A stretch of DNA of 53,722 nt from Bacillota bacterium (GTDB lineage Bacteria; Bacillota_I; Bacilli_A; ML615J-28; CAG-698). Both the position numbers and the translations under genes were made by a program. Below the pieces are notes generated by a model, which was not told the origin of the DNA, did no database searches, and saw only the letters and a program-made list of their open reading frames with translations. Shown here piece by piece: positions 8,076 through 17,178 of the stretch; the stretch's first letter is position 1, and each line of letters starts with the position of its first letter. The DNA is taken from assembly GCA_023410025.1 (NCBI GenBank), contig JAEYQM010000070.1, positions 1 to 53,722 on the forward strand, given 5' to 3'.

Positions 8076-9003
8076 CTACTGGCACCTCCTCTATTACAAA
8101 TTCTCCTATTTTTATTAATTTTATTATTGATATTTTATTATTTCTAATTTTTTTATCTTTTAAAATATAATTTTTTAAATCTTCAAACTCTTTTGAAAAA
8201 TCCCATCCATATTTAATAAGCAATTGTTTAATTAATTCATTTTTACTTTCATAGAACAAACCATACCCGACGGCAATTCCATGAGGGATATGATATTTAG
8301 CTTCAATAGCATGTCCGATTGTATGCCCAAAATTTAAACAATTTCGAATATGTTGATCATATTCATCTTGAACTGTAATATCAATCTTATATTTAATGCA
8401 TTTTTTTATAATACTTTCTAAATTAAAATTTCCTACATACAAACTATTAAACATCTCTTCATCAAACAAAACTGCATACTTTATAACCTCTCCTAAACCT
8501 GATAAGTACTCTTCTTTTGGAAGTGTTTTTAAAAAGTTAGTATTAATAATGATATAATCAGGATGAAAGATTTGTCCTATTTGGTTCTTAAACCCTAAAT
8601 GATTAATACCATTTTTACCACCAATTGAACTATCAACTTGGGAAATTAGGGTTGTTGGAATGTTAATAAATTTAATTCCACGTTTATAAATACTACTTAC
8701 AAAACCACCAATATCCCCAACCATTCCCCCACCAAAGCAGATTATATAGTCAGTTTTATTATAATTTTTATTAAGCATAACTTCAATAATCTTTATTACA
8801 TTATCAAAGTTTTTACTGTCTTCACCATTTTTTAGAATATATAAATCATTACTGATTTCATTAATTATATTTTTATAAAAACTATAAACCACTTCATCAG
8901 TAATTACCATCTTCTTTTCACTATATATAATGCTATCTAAACTAGTTATAACATCATTTGTATACACCACTTCAACATTCTTATTACTATAAGCAATCTT
9001 CAT
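8062..9003 (-). CDS. aroB: 3-dehydroquinate synthase
   Basis: Second step of the pathway: NAD- and metal-dependent cyclisation of DAHP to 3-dehydroquinate. Motifs: FGGGMVGDIGGFVSS, RGIKFINIPTTLISQVDSS, GGKNGIN, LSGLGEVIKYA, NFGHTIGHAIE. At 313 aa it is shorter than the usual ~350, with a trimmed N-terminus and C-terminal helical part, but the metal ligands (Glu in GEV, His in NFGHT, His in IPHG) are present. AGGAGG precedes the ATG. Overlaps aroA by 17 bases. Confidence 0.96.
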   Translation of the reverse strand: MKIAYSNKNVEVVYTNDVITSLDSIIYSEKKMVITDEVVYSFYKNIINEISNDLYILKNGEDSKNFDNVIKIIEVMLNKNYNKTDYIICFGGGMVGDIGGFVSSIYKRGIKFINIPTTLISQVDSSIGGKNGINHLGFKNQIGQIFHPDYIIINTNFLKTLPKEEYLSGLGEVIKYAVLFDEEMFNSLYVGNFNLESIIKKCIKYKIDITVQDEYDQHIRNCLNFGHTIGHAIEAKYHIPHGIAVGYGLFYESKNELIKQLLIKYGWDFSKEFEDLKNYILKDKKIRNNKISIIKLIKIGEFVIEEVPVDEYL

Positions 9004-10159
9004 ATTTTCCTCCTAATGATGTAAATAATTGATAGAAATTAGGCAGTGATTTATTAACACAATCCTTATCTGTTAAGTAAAATGGATTTTTAATTTGACT
9101 ACTAATGGCAGCAATACTCATTAATACCCTATGATCATTATAAGAATTAATTGTTGCATTTCCTTCTAAATAATCTTTACCATTAATAATTAAATTATCA
9201 TTTTCTAAATAAATATCGGCACCTAAATTTATTAAGGCTTCATATATAGCAAGTAATCTATTTGATTCTTTAAGTTCTAATTTTTTTAGTCCTGTAATTG
9301 TTCTTTTACCTTTATATACCGCAAATATTGATGCAACAAGCATGGCAATATCTGGTGAATCAGTCATATCACAAATTGTAATATTATCAATATTATTAAC
9401 TATATCACGTATTCTTGAATCAGGTTGATTACTATTCTTACTTAAATTATTTATTCTTACATTATTAAATACACCCATAGCTATAAAAAAAGCAGCTGAA
9501 GAAAAGTCACAATCAACATTATAATTTGATTCTTTATAACTTCCACTCACAATAAAACCATTATTATAATTAATATCAACATTAAACGCCTTTAAAACGT
9601 CGATTGTTAAATATGTATATGAACCAAAACTATCTACTTGTAAATTAATGTTCTTTAGTGGTAAAATAAACAAAATACCACTAATCCATTGTGAAGTAAT
9701 TTGGCTACTTAAGAATAAATTATTTTTTAATTTCCCACTGACATAAATATACTCTTCATCAAATGAAAAATTTAATCCTTTTAAATCACTTAAGTCAGTT
9801 GTATTAATTCTTGAGATCATTCTTTTACTTGTTTTAATTTTAAATTTATCAGTTAAAAGGGAAATCAGAGGAATTAAAAATCTCATCGTTGATCCTGATT
9901 CCATGCATACAAGCTCATCAATTACTTCAAGTTTATTAGGAGGATATACTTCAATAAACTTATTTGTTACAATAAACTTTACTCCTAATGCTTCTAATAT
10001 TTTTATAGTTTCTTTTATATCTTCACTAAATAAGGGATTAATTATTACACTTTTTTCTTTTGATAGGCTTGCACAAATTAAGGCTCGATGTGTTAAACTC
10101 TTTGAACCTGGTATATCTACATTTCCTTCTAGCTTACTTGGAATAATCTTAATCATCAT
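8987..10159 (-). CDS. aroA: 3-phosphoshikimate 1-carboxyvinyltransferase (EPSP synthase)
   Basis: Transfers the enolpyruvyl group from PEP to shikimate-3-phosphate; two-lobed protein, about 390 aa. Motifs: PGSKSLTHRALICASLS near the N-terminus, SGSTMRFLIPLI, DFSSAAFFIA, KESNRL, NDHRVLMSIAAIS. The family's usual GN(A)GT loop is replaced by MESGSTMRF, as in class II enzymes. I take the ATG at 10159 (or 10156), 5-8 bases after AGGTGA; the GTG at 10168 lies inside that ribosome binding site. First gene of the aro operon: aroA-aroB-aroC-fusion-aroQ-aroF. Confidence 0.96.
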   Translation of the reverse strand: MMIKIIPSKLEGNVDIPGSKSLTHRALICASLSKEKSVIINPLFSEDIKETIKILEALGVKFIVTNKFIEVYPPNKLEVIDELVCMESGSTMRFLIPLISLLTDKFKIKTSKRMISRINTTDLSDLKGLNFSFDEEYIYVSGKLKNNLFLSSQITSQWISGILFILPLKNINLQVDSFGSYTYLTIDVLKAFNVDINYNNGFIVSGSYKESNYNVDCDFSSAAFFIAMGVFNNVRINNLSKNSNQPDSRIRDIVNNIDNITICDMTDSPDIAMLVASIFAVYKGKRTITGLKKLELKESNRLLAIYEALINLGADIYLENDNLIINGKDYLEGNATINSYNDHRVLMSIAAISSQIKNPFYLTDKDCVNKSLPNFYQLFTSLGGKYEDCL

Positions 10160-10177
10160 TTTTTTCACCTATTTCAT

Positions 10178-10206
10178 ATTATACTACAAAATACCAATTT
10201 ATTAAA
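10178..10206 (-). promoter_or_regulatory. Probable promoter of the aro operon
   Basis: Perfect TATAAT at 10178-10183 (minus); with 17-base spacing the -35 is a poor TTTAAT. It implies a very short leader with no room for a T-box or attenuator. Confidence 0.5.
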
Positions 10207-10230
10207 GAAATATATCTATGAAAGCTTATT

Positions 10231-10262
10231 AAAAAAAACCTAGTAAATATTTACTAGGTTTT
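10231..10262 (-). terminator. Terminator after the Bax inhibitor-1 gene
   Basis: Symmetric hairpin cctagtaa-atat-ttactagg flanked by A and T runs, starting five bases after the stop codon. Confidence 0.9.
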
Positions 10263-10266
10263 GATA

Positions 10267-11019
10267 TTAATCCCTTTTACTTAAAACAAGTGCAACAAGT
10301 CTTAACATTTCAATATATAACCATAGGATTGTATAAACAATACCAAATGCTACATACCATTCCATTTCCTTAGGTTGACCACCCTCAACAACTTGTCTAA
10401 TTTGTTCTAAATCAAACATTAAATATAATGAAGCAATTAGGATTACAATTCCAGAAAATAATAATTGTACTCCAAAATTACTTATTAAAGGTGTAATAAC
10501 CGCTGGGAAAATTAAGTTTAAGATTAAGATAATTAGTTGAGTAAATATAAAACTAATAACAGCAATTAGTAAAACTCTAACAAATTTTCCATTAACCTTA
10601 ACAATTGATGAAAAATATAGAGTTGATACAATTAAAGCAACACTTACTGTTCCAAGTAAAGCTCCTAAAACAGCACCTGGATATACCATTTCAAAAATAA
10701 CACTTACTGCTCCTAAAAACATTCCTTCAAATAAACTGTAAATGATACCGGCTATCTTTGCAGCTCTAGGGCTTGCAAATGCAACAAATCCGGAAATAAA
10801 TGTTGCAAGAATAATAACAAGTGAACCACCAACAAGCATTTGCGGATTATTCATCAACATTAAAATACCAAGTAAAGCACCAAATAATGCTGTAGCAACA
10901 AAGATGAATGATTTCTTTGCCACACCTTTATATGTTGCAGCATTATATGCTGCATACTCGTATTCACCACTAAATTTTTCTATTCTAGATAGAACTGGAT
11001 TATTTGCTTTTATTTTCAT
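10267..11019 (-). CDS. Bax inhibitor-1/YccA family membrane protein
   Basis: A 250-aa protein with about seven transmembrane segments after a ~35-residue hydrophilic N-terminus, matching the bacterial BaxI_1 family. The family includes the pH-sensitive calcium leak channel YetJ of Bacillus (a related branch). Towards the C-terminus SLYLMFDLEQIRQVVEGG holds the acidic residues typical of the family, followed by EWYVAFGIVYTILWLYIEMLRL. I use the ATG at 11019, ten bases after AAGGAG; an in-frame TTG at 11028 abuts that site. Single gene between its own promoter and terminator. Exact physiological role unknown. Confidence 0.85.
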   Translation of the reverse strand: MKIKANNPVLSRIEKFSGEYEYAAYNAATYKGVAKKSFIFVATALFGALLGILMLMNNPQMLVGGSLVIILATFISGFVAFASPRAAKIAGIIYSLFEGMFLGAVSVIFEMVYPGAVLGALLGTVSVALIVSTLYFSSIVKVNGKFVRVLLIAVISFIFTQLIILILNLIFPAVITPLISNFGVQLLFSGIVILIASLYLMFDLEQIRQVVEGGQPKEMEWYVAFGIVYTILWLYIEMLRLVALVLSKRD

Positions 11020-11045
11020 TTTTATCAAACTCCTTTTCTATATTT

Positions 11046-11074
11046 ATTATAATACATTTTTTGAAAAAAATCAA
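11046..11074 (-). promoter_or_regulatory. Promoter of the Bax inhibitor-1 gene
   Basis: TTGATT, 17-base spacer, TATAAT on the minus strand, 27 bases before the start codon. Confidence 0.8.
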
Positions 11075-11102
11075 AAATTTATTTTTTTATTTTAAGTTTT
11101 AT

Positions 11103-14100
11103 TTAAAATAAACCTATTTGATCATCTTCAGGTAATCCATCAAATACACCCATCATATTCATTTTTTCAAATTGAGTAGATGTAATTTTAGTTCTACGTA
11201 ATACATCTTTTTTAGATGTAAATTCTGCTTCATTTCTTGCATTAACAATTGAGTATGCAATTGAATCACCAAGTGATTCTAACGCATTAAATGGAATTAA
11301 AAGACTCATACGATCACTAGAAACTAAGAATTTTGTTGCATCAGAATTTCTAATATCCATTTGTTCAAAAGTGTAACCTCTTGCTGTCATCTCTAAAGAT
11401 AATAACAATGAATAATATAAATCACTTTCCTTAACAGATGCTGTCTTATTATCAATCTTTTCTCTTAATTCATTAACCTTAAGTTTAATTGCTTCATAAC
11501 CTCTTGACATTGTTATAACATCAAATGTATCAGCACGTCTAGAAAAATAGGCTGCATAGTAGAATATTGGACGATGGACCTTAAACCAACCAATTCTTAA
11601 AGCCATAATAACATATGCTGTTGCATGGGCTTTAGGAAACATGTATTGAATTAATTTACAAGATTCAATATACCATTTAGGAACATTGTAAGAAATCATC
11701 AATTTTTCAAAATCAGAAGATACCCCACGTCCTTTACGAACATCTTCCATGATTTTAAAAGCATCATTGGCAGGAATATTCTTACTCATTAAATAAACCA
11801 TTATGTCATCACGACAACCAATTAATTCTTTAAATGGAACTTTAGCATAACCTTCTTTTAATCCTAAGAAGAAATCTCTTGAGTTACCTTGCCATACCCC
11901 TGTACCATGACTTAAACCAGAAATCTTAAGTAGGTCACTTACAGTTTGTGGTCTAATTTCACTTAACATGTCCTTAGCAAGACTTGTACCAAATTCCGGA
12001 ATTCCGGTAGTTCCGATTGTTTCCCCTGCAAATTGATCAGGAGTAAGTTTTAGAGATGTTAGACCATTGAATAAAGCAAATACACCTCTATCAGTTAAAG
12101 GAATGCCATCAACAGTACTAAATGGAAATTCATTAGGATATGCCTCAACAAAGTCCATCAAATGCCTTATCATTGTTGGATCATCATGGCCAAGTATATC
12201 AAGTTTTAATAAATTGCTTTCAAATTTATGATAATCAAAATGTGTTGTTCTCCAACCAGAATCTGGATCATCAGCAGGGAATTGAATTGGAACTAAATCA
12301 GTATAATCAATATCCTTGGGAAGAACAACAATTCCTCCAGGATGTTGACCAGTTGAACGTTTAACACCTTCAACCTTTGTAATAAGTCTTTCCACTTCTG
12401 CTTTTCTTACAACCATATTACGTTTTTCAAAATATTTCATGATATAACCATAAGCCGTTTTAGAGGCAATAGTTGATATAGTACCGGCTCTAAAGGCATG
12501 ATCAGCGCCAAATAATTCTCTTGTATATTCATGAGCACGTGATTGATATTCTCCTGAAAAGTTTAAGTCAATATCAGGAACCTTATCTCCCTTAAATCCT
12601 AAGAAAGTTTCGAAAGGAATATCAACTCCATCTTGTTTAAGCTTACTTCCACAGATAGGACAATCTTGTTCTTCTAAGTCATAACCAGTATCAGCTGCAT
12701 TTAATAAATCTTCAAATTTAATTTGTTCTTTGCTTCTTGGGTAAATCTTCTTTTCTTCATCAGTCATCTTAATAGCATGGAAATGACATTTAGGACAATA
12801 GTAATGTGGTGGTAATGGATTAACTTCAGTTATATTCATTAAGTTAGCAATTAAACTTGAACCTACTGAACCTCTACTACCTACAACATATCCATCATCA
12901 ACTGAATGCTTTACTAACATATGTGAGATGTAATAAATTGAAGCAAAGTTATTACCAATAATACTCTTTAATTCTTTTTCAATACGATCAACAATATATT
13001 TAGGAATATCTTCCCCATATCTATTTTTTGCAACCGTATAACTCATATTGATTACCCCATCTTTAAATGAAGGAATACCCAAATCTTTAAATGAATCATC
13101 AGCTGGTGCAAATAATTTCTTAGGAAATAATTCATAAGTTTCAATCATATCAGCAATTTTATTTGTATTTGTTACAACAATTTCATAGGCAACATCTTTT
13201 CCTAAGAATTCAAACTCAGATAACATTTCATCAGTAGACATAAAGTGAAATGATGGTACATTATCAATATCAGCTAATGAATGTGTTCCTCCACCAATCT
13301 TAGGGGCATCAATATAAATTTCACGAAAAATCTTATCTTCTTTATTCAAGTGAAATACATTACCAGTAGCAACAACTAATTTACCTGCAACTTTTGCTGC
13401 CTTAATAATTGTTTTAATGGTATCTTTAATATATTCTCTAACTGATTCATCCTTATTTCTTTGAACTAAAACTTCATATGTACTTGTCGGTTGGATTTCA
13501 ATATAATCATAGAAACTCATTTTACTTACAAGTTCATCAAAATTCTTTTGATAAGCAGTTTCAAAGATTTCACCTTCCATTGTACCACTACCAATAAGTA
13601 ATCCTTCACGATGTTTATTTAAAAAACTTTTTAATATTCTTGGTTCTTTATATAAATATTTTGTATGTGAATCAGAAATTATCTTATAAAGATTTTTCTT
13701 ACCTATTGCATTTTTTGATAAAATGGTAATACTGGTTGGAAAACTTTGTTTATATGCATCATCATAATTAATTAAACTATTTATTTGATTATAATTGGTG
13801 ATCTTCTCATCAAGTAAATCATTCAACATTTTTATAAAAATATAACCTGTAGCCTTTGAGTCATAAATCGCTCTATGGTGTTGTGATAATTCAACATCAA
13901 AAAACTTTGCTAGGGCTTTAAGATTAAATTTCTTTAATTTATTTCCAGCATATTTGATTCTTGCAAGTTGTAAAGTATCAATAGTTGGCATTTCTCCATC
14001 ATAGATATTTAATCTTTTCAGATTTTCATAAATGTGAGAATTATCAAATGTTGCATTGTGAGCAACTAAAACACAATCTTTAAAGAATTCTTTAAATCTA

Positions 14101-15608
14101 GGTAAAATCACTTCTATTCCAGGTGCATTTCTTACATCATCATTAGTAATACTTGTAAGTTCAGTGATAAATGCTGAAATAGATTTTTTTGGTTTAACAT
14201 ATTCACTAAATTCATCAATAATTAAACCATCTTTAATCTTTACAGCAGCGATTTCAATTATCTCATCATATTTACTTGATAAACCAGTTGTTTCAACGTC
14301 ATAGACAACATATGTTGAATTGCGTAAATCAATGTTTTCATCAGTAAGGGCAATTTTAAATGTTGATTCATCAACAAATGCACCTTCAACCCCAAATATT
14401 GGTTTAATGTTTCTCTTCTTACAAGCATCATAGAAATCAGGGAAGGCATGAACATTATATGTATCTGTAATAGCTAGAGCTTTATGTTTAAAGTTACTTG
14501 CCATTTCAACATATTCGCCAATGTCCATTACTCCATCTAAAACACTCATCTTGCTATGAGCATGTAGTTCCACACGTTTAACTTTAGCATCATCAGTTCT
14601 TACACTTTTTTCTGATTCACCTAATACCATCATTTCTAAGATATTTAAAACAACATCATTTGCAAATTTATCAAATTCGATGTTACCGGCAATTCTAACC
14701 ATGAATCCCTCTTTAACATCATTTTCATAGAATTCATTAAGTTTAGGATTACTACTACTTAAGAAAGTCTTACAAATTAAACTGTCAGTCTTATCAGAAA
14801 TAGTAATTTGTAATATACGGTATTTAATACCCTTTTTAGAAGTAATTTCTTTAATTTCTTTTGTAATTACTTCTCCTATTACAACAATCTCACTGGTATT
14901 AAATTTTTGGCGATGTTCTATAATTGCAACTTCACTTGCTGGAATATCAGAAAGTTGAGTTGGTGTTTGATTAATTAAAGCTTTTAAACGTGGTGGTTTC
15001 TTACCCTTAGTTTGATCATTATTCTTTACAGGTTCTGTTTTTTTACTCTCAAAATTTTCTTGTTCCTTTAAAACCTCATAACTACTAAGTTCTTGATTCT
15101 TCTTAATTATTGTTTCAATTGGAACTTCAAAATTACTAATGCTAATATTAACACCTGTTGATAGACCATATCTCTTTAGTAAATTATTTACCTCACCTGT
15201 TAATCCATTTAGTATCTCTAAATCATCATAATTTGCTACATAGTAATTAATTTTACCATCAACAATATCACGATTAAAACATGTAAATACAGAGAAGCGT
15301 GGTTTAGAACTTACTAATTTTTCAATAATGCTATCAAAATATCTATAGAGTAATTCATTGCTAATGTTTGTATTACTATATGATAGCCTTACATCAACTG
15401 ATACATATCCAAATGTATCAATGAAAAAGCGGTTTAACCTATCAATAAGTACATCCACATAGTAAACATCAATAACATATGGAAAATTAATACTGATTAC
15501 TATAGAAAGATTTTCCTTACTAATTGTTATCTCTTTAATTTCACCATCTTGATAGTCATTACGATCTAACATTATAATGTCTAGTATTTCATAAAATTTA
15601 TTGTTCAT
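11103..15608 (-). CDS. polC: DNA polymerase III alpha subunit, PolC type
   Basis: Replicative polymerase of low-GC Gram-positives (1501 aa, close to the usual ~1440). Order: N-terminal domain (1-200), OB fold (240-330), PHP part one with HAH at 349-351, DEDDh proofreading exonuclease starting YDVETTG (436-442), PHP part two, zinc-binding segment YYCPKCHFH...CPICGSKL, then the catalytic core with PDIDLNFSGEYQ and the GxSHGTG segment LSHGTGVWQGN. Proofreading being in cis identifies PolC rather than DnaE. No ribosome binding site stronger than GAGGTT before the ATG. The preceding gene has its own terminator, so polC is probably transcribed alone. Confidence 0.97.
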   Translation of the reverse strand: MNNKFYEILDIIMLDRNDYQDGEIKEITISKENLSIVISINFPYVIDVYYVDVLIDRLNRFFIDTFGYVSVDVRLSYSNTNISNELLYRYFDSIIEKLVSSKPRFSVFTCFNRDIVDGKINYYVANYDDLEILNGLTGEVNNLLKRYGLSTGVNISISNFEVPIETIIKKNQELSSYEVLKEQENFESKKTEPVKNNDQTKGKKPPRLKALINQTPTQLSDIPASEVAIIEHRQKFNTSEIVVIGEVITKEIKEITSKKGIKYRILQITISDKTDSLICKTFLSSSNPKLNEFYENDVKEGFMVRIAGNIEFDKFANDVVLNILEMMVLGESEKSVRTDDAKVKRVELHAHSKMSVLDGVMDIGEYVEMASNFKHKALAITDTYNVHAFPDFYDACKKRNIKPIFGVEGAFVDESTFKIALTDENIDLRNSTYVVYDVETTGLSSKYDEIIEIAAVKIKDGLIIDEFSEYVKPKKSISAFITELTSITNDDVRNAPGIEVILPRFKEFFKDCVLVAHNATFDNSHIYENLKRLNIYDGEMPTIDTLQLARIKYAGNKLKKFNLKALAKFFDVELSQHHRAIYDSKATGYIFIKMLNDLLDEKITNYNQINSLINYDDAYKQSFPTSITILSKNAIGKKNLYKIISDSHTKYLYKEPRILKSFLNKHREGLLIGSGTMEGEIFETAYQKNFDELVSKMSFYDYIEIQPTSTYEVLVQRNKDESVREYIKDTIKTIIKAAKVAGKLVVATGNVFHLNKEDKIFREIYIDAPKIGGGTHSLADIDNVPSFHFMSTDEMLSEFEFLGKDVAYEIVVTNTNKIADMIETYELFPKKLFAPADDSFKDLGIPSFKDGVINMSYTVAKNRYGEDIPKYIVDRIEKELKSIIGNNFASIYYISHMLVKHSVDDGYVVGSRGSVGSSLIANLMNITEVNPLPPHYYCPKCHFHAIKMTDEEKKIYPRSKEQIKFEDLLNAADTGYDLEEQDCPICGSKLKQDGVDIPFETFLGFKGDKVPDIDLNFSGEYQSRAHEYTRELFGADHAFRAGTISTIASKTAYGYIMKYFEKRNMVVRKAEVERLITKVEGVKRSTGQHPGGIVVLPKDIDYTDLVPIQFPADDPDSGWRTTHFDYHKFESNLLKLDILGHDDPTMIRHLMDFVEAYPNEFPFSTVDGIPLTDRGVFALFNGLTSLKLTPDQFAGETIGTTGIPEFGTSLAKDMLSEIRPQTVSDLLKISGLSHGTGVWQGNSRDFFLGLKEGYAKVPFKELIGCRDDIMVYLMSKNIPANDAFKIMEDVRKGRGVSSDFEKLMISYNVPKWYIESCKLIQYMFPKAHATAYVIMALRIGWFKVHRPIFYYAAYFSRRADTFDVITMSRGYEAIKLKVNELREKIDNKTASVKESDLYYSLLLSLEMTARGYTFEQMDIRNSDATKFLVSSDRMSLLIPFNALESLGDSIAYSIVNARNEAEFTSKKDVLRRTKITSTQFEKMNMMGVFDGLPEDDQIGLF

Positions 15609-15673
15609 AATTTAACCTCTTATGATATCATACCATAAAAAATGTTTTTTTTCTATAGTTTTTGGAAAATGAA

Positions 15674-15699
15674 AACTTAAACTTTTTCAAGTTTAAGTT
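15674..15699 (-). terminator. Terminator after the hemolysin-III gene
   Basis: Perfect 11-bp stem aacttaaactt / aagtttaagtt, 4-base loop, followed on the minus strand by a T-rich stretch (TTTTCATTTTCC). Confidence 0.6.
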
Positions 15700-15703
15700 C
15701 TTC

Positions 15704-17119
15704 TTATAAATATAATAGAATTGTAATAAAATGAAGCAATGTCCCCAATAAAGTAAAAATATGCCATACCATATGGGTAAATTTAAATAGTTTAAGGGCA
15801 TAAAAGAATATACCAATTGTATACATTAATCCCCCTAAGAATAATAATATTACCCCATCACGACTTATTGAAGAAACAATTGAAGGCATAAATAATACTG
15901 CTACCCAGCCTAAAGCAACATACAAGAACATATGTAAGAATCTAAATTTACCAAAAGCAAATAAATTAAGAAGCAATCCAAATAAAGCACCACACCATAA
16001 GAATATACAAACCTTAACTCCTAAACTTCCACCAATAGCCATTAAGGAAAATGGTGTATAAGTCCCAGCAATTAAAATATAAATTGTCATATGGTCAAAC
16101 TTTTGAAATAGAAGTTTAGGTCTATCACCTAATTTTAATGCGTGATACAAAGTACTCATAGTATATAAAATTATACCACTAATTGCAAAGACAATATAAC
16201 TAAATAATTCTAGTTTAGATCCACCTTTTATAATAAGTAAAACTAAAGCCAGAAAAGATAATAATATACCTATACCATGACTAACTGAATTCGCAATTTC
16301 TTCACCTAAAGTATAAAACTTATTAATTTTAATTTCTTTTTTTAATACAGTTTCTTTTTTCTTCTTCAAACGATAATAGACTACTGGATATGCATCAATC
16401 ATATCAATTTTCTTAGCCAACTCTAATACTTGATAACTTCTTTCTAAAGAATTAGATTGAAGTAAATCTTTTCTTACATCCTTTGTTGCTTTACTAAATT
16501 CTTCTAAAAGCCCTTTAGCTTTTTCAACATCTTCTTTCAACAAGTTATATTTTTCATTAGCAACATCTAATTTATTAATTTCGTTAACAATCTTATCATT
16601 TTCAATAAAATTGATTCGATAATCATTTGAAAATCTAACTACTTTATCTTTTAAATAATCATTATCAATCCCATCAACTCTATCTAGACTAATATATTTT
16701 AATCTTGGGTTATTAAAAATATTCTTTAAACGATTTGCTTGATGAACACTATTAATCTTACATATAAAAATTAGTGATTTAAAATATAATTTTTTATTCT
16801 TTTCAAACTCTCTAACTTTTAAGTTAAAACTTCTTAAATTATTTATTGTATAATTAACAAGATAAAAACCTTTAATATATTCTCCATTTAAGAAATCTAA
16901 TTTTTTGTAAGCATCTTTTTTATTATTAAAGTCAATCTTCACAAATACATCAATTTTTCGATTCTTAAAATCTTTAAATAAATCTTCATATTTTGAAAAG
17001 TTCACAAATATCGAACTAGCTTCATTAATGTCCAATATAATACTATCAGCTTTTAAAATATTCTCATCTGATAATATCTTAAAATCATTTTCTTTTACGA
17101 GCAGATAACTACGATGCAT
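15704..17119 (-). CDS. Hemolysin III (PAQR) family protein with a TIM-barrel-like N-terminal extension
   Basis: 471 aa. Residues ~268-471 form a seven-helix HlyIII/TrhA-type membrane domain: EEIANSVSHGIG, STLYHAL, FDHMTIYILIAGTYTPF and the C-terminal HMVWHIFTLLGTLLHF carry the conserved Ser, His, Asp and HxxxH of this metal-dependent family. Ordinary family members are ~210 aa. The extra 1-230 is soluble and resembles a degenerate HpcH/HpaI aldolase/citrate-lyase-beta barrel (MHRSYLLV, SIILDINEAS, KGFYLVNYT, LIFICKINSVHQANR, ISLDRVDGIDN), but the acidic metal ligands expected after ILD and in the LIFIC strand are missing, so I do not expect catalysis. The barrel assignment is inference from pattern; the HlyIII part is firm. 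Confidence 0.82.
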   Translation of the reverse strand: MHRSYLLVKENDFKILSDENILKADSIILDINEASSIFVNFSKYEDLFKDFKNRKIDVFVKIDFNNKKDAYKKLDFLNGEYIKGFYLVNYTINNLRSFNLKVREFEKNKKLYFKSLIFICKINSVHQANRLKNIFNNPRLKYISLDRVDGIDNDYLKDKVVRFSNDYRINFIENDKIVNEINKLDVANEKYNLLKEDVEKAKGLLEEFSKATKDVRKDLLQSNSLERSYQVLELAKKIDMIDAYPVVYYRLKKKKETVLKKEIKINKFYTLGEEIANSVSHGIGILLSFLALVLLIIKGGSKLELFSYIVFAISGIILYTMSTLYHALKLGDRPKLLFQKFDHMTIYILIAGTYTPFSLMAIGGSLGVKVCIFLWCGALFGLLLNLFAFGKFRFLHMFLYVALGWVAVLFMPSIVSSISRDGVILLFLGGLMYTIGIFFYALKLFKFTHMVWHIFTLLGTLLHFITILLYL

Positions 17120-17178
17120 ATTTCCTCCTAATAAACTGATTAAAGTTTATAAAGTATATTTTAACACAAGATATATTA

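Noticed and set aside
15628..15816. 62-codon minus-strand frame at the end of the hemolysin-III gene
   Set aside because: Out-of-frame overlap with the conserved C-terminus of that gene, and it runs through the terminator hairpin.
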